Below the pieces are notes generated by a model, which was not told the origin of the DNA, searched no databases, and saw only the letters and a program-made list of their open reading frames with translations. The position numbers and the translations under genes are program-made. A stretch of 64,000 nucleotides of DNA from Chlorella sorokiniana (lineage: Eukaryota > Chlorophyta > Trebouxiophyceae > Chlorellales > Chlorellaceae), in contig CP084620.1 of NCBI GenBank assembly GCA_025917655.1, positions 1,178,001-1,242,000 of the forward strand, read 5' to 3'. Positions 45,160 to 56,430 of this stretch are shown here, piece after piece (the first letter of the stretch is position 1; each line of letters starts with the position of its first letter).

Positions 45160-46019
45160 TCAACTGTTGGGACCCGCGGTTCCTGCTGCCTGTTCCCGCA
45201 TGCGCAGCATGAACTCCGCATTGATGTCATAGCAGGCCTGCTCCTCACAACCCACCGCCACGGGTATGCCAGCAGCCAGCAACGTCTTGATGCCGCAGCC
45301 GCCCACAAGCGGGTTGGGGTCGGTCACTCCCACCACCACCCGCGCCACGCCCGCTGCCACTAGCGCACGGCTGCAGGGTGGCGTGCGTCCATAGTGGTTG
45401 CACGGCTCCAGGGTGACGTAGGCCGTGGCGCCGGCCGCACGCTGGCCTGCCGCTCGCAGCGCATACACCTCCGCATGCGGCATGCCCGCTTCGGGATGGT
45501 AGCCCTCGCCCACTACCTCTCCCTCGGCGCCCACAATCACGCAGCCGACAGCGGGGTTGGGGTACGTTTGCCCTAGAGCCCGTGACGCCAGCTCCAACGC
45601 GCGCCGCATGAAAGCTCGGTCGGTGTCTGTCGACACTGTTGCTGCAGCAGTGGCAGTTCAGAGGAGTGGCCACAAGCCGAGGAGGCATCACCCGTCAGTC
45701 CTGAAGCCCCTTGCTCGGCGAGACTGGCCAGCCGAGGGTTGATAAGCGGATGATCTACCATACTGTCTCGCTAAGTTTAAGCACAGAGGTGCATGCTGCC
45801 TCTGTGCGACTCACAATCAGGGTCTGCCGCCTGTGCAGCTGCTGGCCTTGCAGGCTGCCGCCGTGCCGCTGCCCGCCGCTTCCAGCGCTCTGAGGTGTGG
45901 CAGCGATCCAAGCTGCATTGCAGAGGTCTACTAGAGCTGCTGAGAACCTTCACGCAGATGGGCACGGTGCGGGGCGCTGCCCAAAGCCATGGCTGGCGAT
46001 ACAGAAGTGGTGAGGCCAT
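45160..46019 (-). CDS. ribD: Plastid RibD-type pyrimidine deaminase (riboflavin pathway)
   Basis: Diaminohydroxyphosphoribosylaminopyrimidine deaminase, second step from GTP to riboflavin. Exon 1 46019-45815 encodes a transit-like presequence (MASPLLYRQPWLWAAPRTVP). A strong GTGAGT donor and a CTGCTGCAG acceptor lead into exon 2, 45641-45160, in phase, for about 228 residues. Exon 2 starts STVSTDTDRAFMRRALELA, carries NPAVGCVIV, the zinc motif MPHAEVYAL and TLEPCNHYGRTPPC (HAE and PC..C), then VGVTDPNPLVGGCGIKTL. It ends soon after ACYDINAEFMLRM. No reductase domain follows, so this is a deaminase-only form like plant PyrD rather than the bifunctional bacterial RibD. It looks whole. Confidence 0.92.
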
Positions 46020-46931
46020 AGCGGGCCTCCGGGGCAGGCGCTCGACACCAGAATAGGCTTCCAGGAGCCCGATTGCAGATGCTGGCGCCGATTTGGAGAT
46101 CGCGGGGAGACCCCCATGCGAGTTGCTGAGTCGGCAGCGGCGAGCCTCCAAGAACCACTCCTCTGAAACGCCGCCTCTGTTCCCCGCACCCCTGTACCTT
46201 ACTGCCTTCAACACACATCACCAACACACGCCGCGCGGGTTGCTGTGGCACAGAACCAGCAAAAAGACATCCAAGCAGGTGGGACTTCCTGGCGTCGCTG
46301 CTGCCCTCCTCTGCTGCCGTTGGCCTGCCTTTTTCGCTGTAGCTGGGCGGTCGGCGCCCTCGAAAGCGCCGGCTGCCGCAGATGCTGTGAGCCCCGCGCC
46401 CTACGCGCTGCCGCCGTCCCCCTGGTTGCCGACCTCCTTTTTCGACTGGCTCGGCAAGCAAACCACTGCTCAAACCCCGGGCCTTGTCGCCGCTGGCTGG
46501 CGGCGGGCGGAGACACTCCTCGCCTAAGGCGACTTTTTCTCTCGGGTCTTGCGCTTGAGTCCCGGTCCTGCTGCCCCCAATCCTTTCATTTCGTTTGAAA
46601 ACGTTTGAGGAGGGCAGGGCCGCGGGTCTTGCGCGCTCTCGTTGGTGTCATTACCAAAGCCAGTGTGACTCACACTGGAGGCCGCTGCCAGCCGCCCGCC
46701 CCACCCACAGCACAGCTTGCTGAAGCTGTAGGTGCCAAAGCCGCCCTGCGAAACCAGCAGGCGCCTAACCTTGCTTGCTGCCGCCTGTCGCCGCCAACCA
46801 TCCAGCACATTCACCTACTTTTTTTCGCGCCCTGGGCTTGCTTCCCTTGCAGACCTTCCCCAAGACCGCATATCCTATCTCAGTGTGTGCCAAGAAGCCT
46901 CGGGCTTTCCACACCCATCCAGCTCCTGCGA
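46020..46931. promoter_or_regulatory. Divergent region between RibD and KH-WW genes
   Basis: About 900 bases. May hold a 5' non-coding exon of the KH-WW gene, since pyrimidine tracts and AG sites occur near 46850-46890. The upstream open frames lack family features. Confidence 0.4.
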
Positions 46932-49134
46932 ATGCATGCCGCAGGGTTTGGCCTCGGCCAGCACCCGCAGTTCCCCCAGTACGCCCCGCCTGTCGGCGGC
47001 CCTGCCGATCCTGCCGCCGCCGCTGTGGCTGCGGGCGGACAGCCCGGCATGGCTGACCCAGCCCAGATCCAGCAGCTAGTGCAGCTGCTGGGCGCGAAGA
47101 TGCTGCCCAAGCAGACTGCAGTCGTGGAGTGCCCCAAGTCCATGGTGGGCCGAGTCATTGGCAAGGGCGGCGAGACGATCAAGTCGCTGCAGCAGTACAC
47201 GGGAGCCATGATCCAGGTGGGTGCAGGCGCTGCGGGCTTAGGGTTGGCTGTCGCAGTGCCCAAGGGCAGCGGCGGTTGTGCAATGGGCCCGAGTCCTGAT
47301 GCAGCGGTAGCTGCCCACGCTGACATGGCGCAGTGGCTTCGAACTTGCATCGTTCGGTTAATAACCCAGTTCCTCCTGCCTGCATCACCCTGCAGATTGA
47401 CCAGTCGACCGACCCCACGCGCGTGACCATTGCCGGCAGCCCGCAGTCGCTGCAGCTGGCGGTCAGCATGGTCAACGACATTGTGCGCGGCACCTTCAAG
47501 GGCTTTGCCATGCTGCGCCAGATCGCGCTGACCACCAGCCAGCCCGGCATGCCCGGCTTTGGCCAGCCGCAGCCGGTGTACGTGCAGGGCTATGGCTTTG
47601 TGCCGCCCTCCCAGGTGTACAACCCCGACGACCCGCTGGCCGCAGCCCAGATGCTGCGCTCCAGCCCCCCACCGGCCCCCTCACCCCGCCCATGACCCCG
47701 CTGCGCACGCCCGCCGCGGGCGCCTGGGCACCACCGGCCTCACCCCGGAGGCCATCATTCAGTTGCTGGGGCAGCAGCAGGGCGGCGGCATGGCCATGCA
47801 GGGCCTGAGCCTCAACGACCAGAGCCATGGTGGCGGCGCCACCTCGCAGGGTGGGTCACGCCTGCCCCCAGCCCTGGTCCTTGTGCCTGCTGTTGCCCAT
47901 ATCGTGGGCATTGCAGCGCATCATGCCTGCTGGGCTCCCAGCGCCTGCACCAAAGCCACGCTTCTCACGCACCCGCCCTCCTGACCTTGCCGCCTGCAGA
48001 CGCCCTGCTGGGACAGCTGCTGGGCCAGCTGGCAGGCCAGCAGTCGAGCGCGCCCACCATGAACCTGCAGCAGCACCACCAGCAGCATGCGCAGCTGGCG
48101 CCGCAGCAGGCCAACAACGACGGCAGCCTGGCGAGCGGCGGCGGCGCCGACCCGGCCACCATCCAGGCCCTGCTGGCCCAGGCTGGGCTGCTGGGTGCTG
48201 CGGCCGGCCAGCCCGTGGGCTCTGCCGGCGGCATGAACACCCAGGCGCTGCCCTCCACCGCCGGCATCATGCTCAACGCCGGCGCCGCCTCGGTGCCGGC
48301 CAGCTCGGCCCCCGGCTCCGCCTTCCACGCCGGCGGCGCGCAGGTGCCGCTGTCGGCGGGCAGCAGCAGCCCTGCGCACAGCAGCGCCAGCGTGCCTGTG
48401 ACTGCTGCCCCGCGGGCAATGCCTACCGCCCCACCTCCCACACCCCTGCCTCCTACCTGGGCACCTCCCCCACCGCCACCCACTCTTCCGGCGACACCGG
48501 TGAGCTTCACCACCGAAGCCTGCAGCCTGCATTGGGTGCTTGGTTATCGGGATATGCTATACTCTCCATCCCTGCCTGCTGACCCTCGCCACCCCCCCCA
48601 CCCCCACCTACCCACCCACCCAGGCTCTGGCCGCGCGTCCCCCGCCGCGGCCTTGGCCTCGGCCAACCCGGCGCTCATCACGCGCCGCCCGGCTCCGACA
48701 CCGGCTCCCCGCTGGGGCGCTATGGCGCGGTGGGCTCCCCCTCCAGCCATGGTGCCGCCAGCATCGGCGCCGCCGCCGAGGAGGCGCTGGCCGCCAAGAT
48801 GAGCGCCGCCGCCATCACCACGCGCGACCTGGGCCCGGGTGTGGGCGACCAGGGCGCGATGCTGCCCCCGGCTGGGCCAAGGTCACCGACGGCCAGGGGC
48901 TGGTGTACTACGTGAACCACGTCACGCAGGAGGTGGGTGCTGTGCGGGCACCGGGGAGACTGCGCCGATGGTGAGGTGGTGGAACAACAACCTGCATCAG
49001 TGGTGGCTGGACCTGGGAATGGCCCTCTCTTGCATTGACGCCACTGACCAACTTCCTCTCCATCCCCCCTCCCTTCATCCCTTGTGCAGTCTTCGCTGAC
49101 ACGCCCGTCAGCCCAGGGCCAGAAGGCCATGTAA
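46932..49134 (+). CDS. KH plus WW domain RNA-binding protein
   Basis: Exon 1 46932-47216 starts MHAAGFGLGQHPQFPQYAPP and encodes the first half of a KH domain (VVECPKSMVGRVIGKGGETI, with the GKGG loop). Exon 2 from 47396 completes it (RVTIAGSPQSLQLAVSMVND). A Gln/Pro/Ala-rich middle follows (LTPEAIIQLLGQQQGG; exon 48000 to about 48500). Then come SPSSHGAASIGAAAEEALAA and a C-terminal WW domain GWAKVTDGQGLVYYVNHVTQ, ending TRPSAQGQKAM. The second WW Trp is replaced by Leu (SSLTRP). KH plus WW recalls subunit C1 of the Chlamydomonas clock-related CHLAMY1 complex, which has three KH domains; only one is seen here. Frame slips occur at the six-C run 47665-47670, near 47720, near 48690 and just before GWAKV. 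Confidence 0.8.
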
Positions 49135-50334
49135 TGACCACACCCAGGCAGCCCGCCCCTGGCGCCCCCACTGCATGCCAGCCCTTGACATGTGAGGCCC
49201 GCGCGGGCGCTTGGGCGGCTGGGCTTGACGCCCGCACCTTCTCCTGCCCTCGCCGTCTCGCACCCATCCCCTGCCTTGAACCGCACACCGCACTGCGCAC
49301 CAGCCCTTTCGTCTTCCGTCGGACCATTTCAATTCCAGGAGCAGCAGCCAGCCGCCGTCCCTATGATACCTCCAGGGAGGCGGGCGGGCGCGACCCCGCA
49401 GGGGCCCACACCCCAACACGCCTTCTTGTGCACATCCTACGTACGCCCCGCCTTACCCCGTCTCATCAGCCGTCGCCTCCTGCTCCCCCCACTTCCTCCT
49501 TGCTTTCTTCCCTCACACCGCCTTCTGCGCCTCGGCACAACCGCCCCAATTCTAGCACTTGCGAGCGCGTCAGCCTGGCGGCTCAGCCACCCTTCTCTAA
49601 ACAAAAGGAATGAAGCTGCCTTGTGTCCCCGCCCCGTCGTTTTGCTCACGCACCCTGCACCATGCATTTGCGGTTGCCTGCCACCCCTGCCCTTGAATTT
49701 ATCCCAGCCATTCATAACCCAAAGCGAAGCGTAAGCCCACACGTTTAGTACCCTAGTGGTTTGTTTGCATTGTTGTTCCCCTGCCCTTCACCGTCCCCTG
49801 GTCCCATTTCCCAAAACACGTGCGTCCTCAGCGCACCTGCCTCACGTGGTGGCTCGCAATGTAGCTCTCCCGTCGTCGTGGCATGCCCCTGCAGCCCCTG
49901 GCTGCGGGCGGCTACAACTGGCCTGCCCATGCAGCACTAACAGTGCTAGTTCTGGTGCCCCCCCTCCTCCTCTGAACACTTACGCACCCAGCACCCCAAC
50001 TCGCCATGCTCTATAGCCCACGCCCCTCGGGATCGATCGACCTGCCCTTTCAGCTTTACACTGCCCTGAACCCGCCCGCGATGCAGGCGCCTTTTTGCTC
50101 GCATTTTCGCCCGCCGGTCCCCCCACACCGGGTGGCCCATCCCCTCCGCCCTGCCCAGCACCCTCGTACTACCAACTAGCCTCCTCACTGCCCCAAACCC
50201 CAACCTTCTTTGCTTTGAGCGCAATTTCGTTGCGGACTGCTCAATCATGCCCTTCCCACCAAAGTCTCGAAAGTTTTGCGCATGCCAGTGCACTTGTCCC
50301 CGTTGCTCGGATCCCTGATTTCTTTGCCCTGTAA
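49135..50334 (+). other. Long C/T-rich 3' UTR or intergenic stretch
   Basis: About 1.2 kb with strong C bias on the plus strand and no conserved coding signal. The first plus-strand TGTAA after the KH-WW stop is at 50330, so most or all of it may be 3' UTR. The open frames within it are Pro/Ser/Leu-rich and read as composition effects. Confidence 0.5.
50330..50334 (+). terminator. TGTAA poly(A) signal candidate of the KH-WW gene
   Basis: Exact TGTAA on the sense strand, about 250 bases before the next plus-strand start codon. Confidence 0.45.
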
Positions 50335-50587
50335 CTCGCTTCCCCATCCAGCAGCAAAGGCTGTGGCAGGCAACAGACAATAAGTGTGGCAGTTGCACGG
50401 CGCAGTATGGGTGGGGGTGTCAGGCTGCAGGGGCATGCTGCTGTGGCGGGCCCTCACTGTGCACTTGCCCAACGTCACTGGCCGTGACGCCTGTCCCGCG
50501 GTTGAGTTTCTCTTTCTAGCCCTCAGCATTTCGAAGCTCTTTGTAAGTGCGGTGAGCTCGCCCCAGGCCCTGTGGGCGAAAAGGAGG

Positions 50588-52840
50588 ATGGAGCACCTGG
50601 ATGCGCTGCAGTTGGAGCGCACGGGGGTGCCATCGTGCTTCCCAGGTCGGCATTGTTGCCATGAATTGCCCCCACTTAACTTCAGATGCCAGTCTGTAAG
50701 GCTGAGCGCCGCCACCGCCGCTCTGCGCCTCCTCACAACCACTTGCTGGACATCATTGGTTCCGCCCCACCCAGGGTTGGTTGCACACTGGCCAGCTGTA
50801 CAGCTGTGGCGTGATGCGTCGGGCCTGCAGCGCTTGATTGAGCTGGCAGGCGACGCTCGGGTCGAGGCCATGGTGTCTGCGGGCGACCGACTGGTGGGCG
50901 ACATGCAGCACCTGCTGCTGCTGGGCTGCTCCCTGCGCGAGTTCCTGGACGGGAGCCTGGAGGCGCAGCTGGCGCAGCGGCAGCCGCCGGGGACGGGGCC
51001 CCTGCGCCTGTACCTGGCCCAGAGCCCGCTGTGCGCTGCGGCGCCCCAGGCCAGCCGCCGCGTGAGAGCGCTGCTGGAGCTGTCGGCGGGGGCGGCGCCT
51101 GCGCTGGAACGCTGGCCTGCCTGCAGGCGGGACCCCTGCAGCCGCTGCTGGAGGACCTGGGGGTGCCTTCGTTGGTGCAGGGGGTGCAGCTGAGCCAGGT
51201 CAACTTCTGGGCGAGCATGCGGTGAGCGGCGGCACGTGGCAAGGGCGGTTGACGGCCAGCGCTGAGCTGTCGCCGCAGGAGCATGCCAGCTGGGAAAAGC
51301 AGGGGCAGCAAGCCCCTCGCAAGGCTTGCCTGTTAGCACAGCTCTGGCTGCACCGAGCCTTCAGGGGCCGCTGCCTGCGCCAGCCTGGCCGTCATGGCAC
51401 CGCGCTTGTGCCTTGCTCAGGCTGCCCAGCCTTGCCCCTTTCCCTGACCTCCGCCCACGCTGCCTTGCCCCCGGCCCGCAGCGCGACCCGCTCCTCGCTG
51501 CACTACGACCCGTACTGCAACCTGCTGTGCGTGCTGGCCGGCAGCAAGCAGGTGTGGCTGGCCCCGCCCTGCGCCACCCCCTGCCTCTCCCCCAGCCCCT
51601 CACCAGCGAGTCTGCCAACCACGCCGCCGCCGACCTGGCGCGCCCAGACCTCCAGGCCTTCCCCCGCCTGGCTGACGCCCTGCCCCTGCGGCGGGTGCAC
51701 CAGCTGGGGCCCGGGGACGCGCTGTTCATCCCCGAGGGCTGGTGGCACCAGGTGTGTGTGTGTGCGGGGCTGGCTGGGGCTGCACCGGCTGTGCCGCGCC
51801 GCCTTCCTGGGCCGCCTGGCTCCCCAGCAGAGTCTGGCACGCCCTGTGTGCGGGGTCCATGGGTGTGGAGGCTCCCCTGTGTCCATCGCTCTCCCTCCTT
51901 GCCCACCCATGCCCATCAACGCCCCAACCCCACCCACTCCGCCCACCCACCCATGAGCCCCCTCCTGAAGGTGGACAGCAGCGACGGCACGCTGGCGGTC
52001 AACTTCTGGTGGGAGGGGGAGGTGGCGCGGCGGCTGGGCGGCCCCGACGACTGCTACCTGCTGCGCCGCGCGCTGCAGAGCCTGGTGGAGCAGCGCAAGG
52101 CGGCGCAGCTGGCGGCGTTGCCCCGCGCCGACCTGGCGGCCGCGGCACAGCAGCAGCAGCAGCAGCAAGGCGGTGGTGGTGTGTGTCTGCAGCAGGACGC
52201 AACTGCGTCGGCAGCGGCACAGCCGGCGCTCGGCGCCAGCGAGGTACAGCTGCCTGCGGAGGAAGCCGCCGCCGTGGCCATGCTAGCAGCTGCTTTGGCC
52301 TCGCACCAGCAGGCGGGCGAGAGCGGCAGAAGCGCTGCGGCTGAGGTCACCGCCGTGGTGGCGGCTCTGGCCGACCGATCCCCCAGGCGCTGCTGGATGC
52401 GCTGCTGCACCTGCGCCGCACGTACCCCCTGGCCGCGCACCTGCTGCTGCGCGCGCTGGACCCGGCCGGCTGGGAGCTGCTGTCGGTCAGCCTGGAGCGG
52501 CGGCAGGAGGAGCTGGCGGCGCAGGGTGGGCCGCGCCGCTGCTGCTCCGCTATCGTCCCGGCCCCACTCGCCGCCCTGCTTGCTCTCGCACACCCCAAAG
52601 TGTGGACTGGACACGGCGCCGAGGCATGACGGATGCTCGCCACACCCGGCTGCACCCCGCCGCCGTGCCTCCCTGCAGGGGGCCCGAGGCGGCGGCGGAC
52701 GCTGTGGGCGCTGCGTGCGACGAGCTGTACGCCGGGCTGGACCGCGACGTGCTGCTGCAGGCCATCCTGCACCGCAAGCAGGAGTTTGCGCGGGGGCGCT
52801 GCAGGCGGTGCTGGAGGAGGAGCTGGCGGGGTGCCTGTGA
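50588..52840 (+). CDS. JmjC-domain 2-oxoglutarate/Fe(II) oxygenase
   Basis: Cupin-type JmjC protein of the JMJD5/JMJ31-like class; substrate (histone or other protein) unknown. Start MEHLDALQLERTGVPSCFPG, then GLVAHWPAVQLW (the usual approach to the domain), LVGDMQ and VNFWASMR. The core follows: SSLHYDPYCNLLCVLAGSKQ with the Fe-binding H-x-D, VWLAPP, then LGPGDALFIPEGWWHQV with the second Fe-binding His, and GTLAVNFWWEGE. The C-terminal half is helical and Ala/Gln-rich (poly-Gln near 52150), with LLDALLHLRRTYPLAAHLLL and LDRDVLLQAILHRKQEFARG, ending LEEELAGCL. One base is missing in each of the runs 51589-51593, 52380-52384 and 52792-52796, each of which moves conserved sequence by one frame. 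Confidence 0.85.
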
Positions 52841-53136
52841 GGCGCTGGGGGACGGCTGCTGCCCGCTGCCTGCACCGCGTGCCCGCTGCGCAGCACGTGC
52901 AGCGTGCTTTGCGCGCCGCCGCGCCCTGCTTCCCAGGATGTGCAACTGTTCGGTAAACATCTGTTCCGCCAGGTTTCAGATTGATCGAGGCGCGCTGTCA
53001 GACAGCCACAAGCAGCGGGGCTGATGCAGAGGAAATGCTGCGTCACGCAGAGTGGCGGCTTTTCTTTCCAGAAGAAAGTGCGCATTGACAAGTGCTGATG
53101 GAGGCGTGCGTTCTTTGCAGCGTGGGGCACCTGCCG

Positions 53137-54400
53137 TCACCCCGCCTGCTCCTGCAGCAGCGCCATGAGCAGCAGGTACTGCACCGCGCGGTGCCGCGGC
53201 CCAAACGCCGGCGGCAGCTGGAACCCGCTGCCCGCGTCGGCCACCGCACGCAGCCTGCCGCCCGCCGCCTCCGCTGCCTCCTGCAGCACCGCCGCCAAGT
53301 CCTGCAGCACCGGCGCCGCCAGCCCGGGTCGTCCAGCGGGTGATAGCAGAGATCCAGGGCCAGCCCCAGGAAATCCTGCTGTGGCGCCTGCACAACGGGG
53401 CGAGAGGCCGGGAGGAGCAATGCAGGCTTACGGCTTGCTGATCCAAGGTGGGTGTGCTTGCGGCACAGAAGGCGAGGCAGCAGTGTCCAGCTGCTGCGTT
53501 GTGCCTGCCCCTCACCTGCACCGCCCGCGCCAGCGCCACGCTGCAGTCGCCCAGCGCATGCAGCACCCCCTCCACCTGCAGCGAGCCCCGCGCCTTGAGC
53601 AGTGCCAGGCGGTCCAGGAAGGCGGGCATGTCGGGGCCTGCCTGCAGCACCTGCTTGGCCGCCCTGCAGGCGCAGCGCAGCGCAGCGGGGGCGGGGCGGG
53701 CGCTGGGCTGCTGGAGGAGCCACGTGCAGTTCTGTCCAGCGCGGGAGCAAGGCTGGCCAGAGCGGCGTGCTGCGTTGTCGGCCGGCAGCGCACTTGGATA
53801 TCAGGAAGACGCGGTCTGGCTCGTCGCTCAACGACACCCGGTGCAGGGAGACCTCGTTGCCTGCCGCTCGTACCGAGGGCAGGTCGTCCGCGCCGCTGGG
53901 CTGCGCTCGCCGCAGCGCCGTCGCCTGTGCATTCCAGCGGTCGGACGATGTGGATCCCAAGCACAGGATTGCGTCCGTCAGCGCATCGTACGCCTCCCGC
54001 CGGCCCGCTCCCTCAGCGGCTGTCCAGTACAAGAGGCTGCAGGGTGGACACGACGGCAGGTCGGGAGGTGTCGTCGGCGGGTGGAGACGGGCAGGGTTTG
54101 GGCGTGGCTTGTGCTGGGACTTCGCAATATAGGGGCAGTTTCAGCTTACAGATGAACTCCCATATATATTCGCAGGCTACGTGAGTGTCTTCAGCTGCTG
54201 TGCAGCGAATGCGTGATGGAGGTAGCGCTGGAAGGTCGTATTCCTCCGTTGGGGCGAGATCTCATAGGTTGATGTTTCTTTGTCTGTAGAAACGGCACAG
54301 ATCGTCCCAAATTCCAAAGACGACGTCGTAGATGGGGTGTGGCGCCAGCTCGGACGCGTGCACAGTCAAAGGTGCCGATGGGCGCGGGTTAGCTGACTCA
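53137..54400 (-). CDS. Unrecognised protein
   Basis: Not assigned to a family. A likely early exon near 54400-54280 reads SELAPHPIYDVVFGIWDDLC. The main block, 54032 to about 53800, reads REAYDALTDAILCLGSTSSD and NEVSLHRVSLSDEPDRVFLI. The next, about 53660-53520, reads AFLDRLALLKARGSLQVEGV then LHALGDCSVALARAVQ. The last, 53385-53137, reads QQDFLGLALDLCYHPLDDPG and ends VQYLLLMALLQEQAG. These segments look helical with regular Leu spacing and lie between proper GT-AG signals. No signal peptide, zinc site or nucleotide loop is seen. The 5' end overlaps or abuts the divergent VTI1 promoter. Confidence 0.5.
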
Positions 54401-54443
54401 TAGGCCTGACGGATTATTGTTGCGAAAGAAACACTTGAAGAAA

Positions 54444-56009
54444 ATGGCGAGCGGGCTCTTCAACTCCTACGAGGTGGAGTATGCAACAAAGAGCACAGAG
54501 CTCGCCAGCAAGATAGAGAGCACGGCAGCCCTACCTGCAGGTGATCCTGAACTGCTCCTGCCATGGTTGCAACACTGCGCCTGGGCGATCGCGGCACGCC
54601 AGGCCCCTCACCCTGCCCCTTGTTGCTGCCCCAGATCAAAAACGCAATGCGTCACGAGAACTGGAGGCAGCCGTGCGGGACGTTGAGCAGCTGGTAAGTG
54701 CTTGGCCCACGAAGCACTCACCGCCGCCCTCGTCAAGGCGCCCTGACCCATCTCCCTGACTGCATTTTAGACTCCCCGATTATGGCCTGCGCGGTTTTTG
54801 TTCAGCTTACCTGGCAGCATGCCTTTTGCATGAATCCTGCGGAGCTCGTCCAACCATCACCGCTGCTCGCCTTGCCCCTTGCAGCTTCAACGCATGGACA
54901 TGGAGGCACGCAGCTACTCGCCCGACCAGGCTCGCCAGCTGCTGCAAAAGGTGAAGGAGTACAAAGCAGACCTGAGCAAGCTGAAAGAGGACGCGCGGCG
55001 AGCAACGGCGGCAGGCGGCAGTGCGGCGGGAGGCGCGGACGCCAGGGCAGAGCTGGGCATCGCTGGGGACTACTTTGCGACATCGGCGGGGCAGCGCGAC
55101 CGCCTGCTGACGGCCACCGACAGGCTGAACAAGACGGGCGATCGCATCCAGCAGGGGCGGCAGCAGCTGTTGGAGACGGAGGTGAGCGTGTTGGGCGGGC
55201 GGTACAGGGGGTGAAGGTATGCCGTAACCTGGGCGCGGGCTGGGCTGTCAGCGGCAGGCAGCTCGAGGCGGACTGGTTGGATGCAGCATGCCGCACCACG
55301 CGACAGCCTGCCCCGTTGTTTCGCCGCCCCCGGCAGGCTGTGGGCGCGGCCATTCTGGCAGACCTGCAGCGCCAGCGGCAGCAAATCCAGCACGCGCGGC
55401 AGCAGGCGCAGCAGGCGGACGCCAGCGTGGCGCAGGCCAGCGCCACAGCCACCCGCATGAGCCAGTGGTGGCGGCTGTGGTGACAGCCCCAGCCGCACCT
55501 GCGCGCCGGTGCGTGCTGGGCGCGGGGCAACTCTCGCCCACCCACCCGCCCAGCCCGCTGCCGCTGGCTGGCCAAGGCTGCCTTGCCTCCCCCATGCTGC
55601 CAGAGGCATCGCCGGGCTCCTCCCCACCTCCCTCCCCTGCCTTCCCTGCTCTCCCTTCACCCGCAGGAGCTGGGCGTTCAGATCCTGAGCGACCTGCAGC
55701 GGCAGCGGGAGACCATCCTGCACTCGCGGGACACGCTGCACACGGTGGACACCCACGTCTCCCGCTCCCGCCAGATCCTGCAGACCATGAGCCGCCGCAT
55801 CGTGCAGAACAAGGTGGGGCTGGCGCCAGGGCGGCGGGGGGGCGCGAGGGATGGTGCCGTGGCTCGCTGGGGCCCTGGCGCTGTGACACGTTCGGGTCTG
55901 TCGACTGCCCTGCCGCCCTGCTGCCGCCTGCCTGCCGCAGGCCATCATGTGGGGCATCATCCTGCTGCTGCTGGGCGCCATCGGGCTGGTGCTGTGGGCC
56001 AAGTTCTGA
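54444..56009 (+). CDS. VTI1: VTI1 Qb-SNARE
   Basis: Vesicle SNARE for Golgi-endosome-vacuole traffic. Exons 54444-54540, 54635-54693, 54885-55181, 55667-55813 and 55941-56009 join in phase to 222 residues, the usual VTI1 length. The N-terminal three-helix domain starts MASGLFNSYEVEYATKSTEL and continues DQKRNASRELEAAVRDVEQL. The SNARE motif runs from DRLNKTGDRIQQGRQQLLET into ELGVQILSDLQRQRETILHS and ILQTMSRRIVQNK. The tail anchor AIMWGIILLLLGAIGLVLWA ends in KF. Everything is intact. A second, similar SNARE-motif exon lies in intron 3 (listed separately). Confidence 0.96.
55337..55483 (+). other. Duplicated alternative SNARE-motif exon in VTI1
   Basis: After a good acceptor (CCCCCGGCAG) the in-phase frame reads AVGAAILADLQRQRQQIQHA, keeps D at position 28, V at 31 and MS at 41-42, and stops at codon 49. 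It lines up without gaps with exon 4 (ELGVQILSDLQRQRETILHS). Used instead of exon 4 it would give a protein without a membrane anchor. Confidence 0.7.
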
Positions 56010-56167
56010 GGCACAGAACGAGTGCTGCGCAGCCCTCCTTGTTTCCCCCGCCTGACCGCATGCTCTGTACTCGGTGACCCCTGTACCGGCCTTGCTCTTT
56101 ATTCGGCTCTCCCTTGCCCTGGATGCCGGGTTTCTCGCTCTGTAGACGAATCACTGCAATAACGATG

Positions 56168-56172
56168 TGTAA
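56168..56172 (+). terminator. TGTAA poly(A) signal of VTI1
   Basis: Exact TGTAA 159 bases after the VTI1 stop on the sense strand. Confidence 0.7.
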
Positions 56173-56430
56173 ACTGGTTCAGTGACGCGGCGCCTCTTGC
56201 TGAGCTGGCAGAAGGTTGCCTGCTGGCATGCTAGGGGAGTGTTCTGGGTCATAGTTTGCTTGCTCAGCTCCTCTTTCGTGGTTCATGGATAAAAAGAGTC
56301 ATGGCCAGCAACGGATCAATCGAAGGTCGTATAGGTGAACCTAGGATGCGAGGGACAGGGGCCTGCTGCAGCCGCAGCCTGGCTGGCTTGATCCACGGGA
56401 GGTGCCTTGGACTGTGTTCGCTCCTCTCAG

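Noticed and set aside
49192-49734. 180-codon plus-strand open frame after the KH-WW gene
   Set aside because: Pro/Leu/Ser-rich from C/T bias, no conserved motif, and it lies in what looks like 3' UTR.
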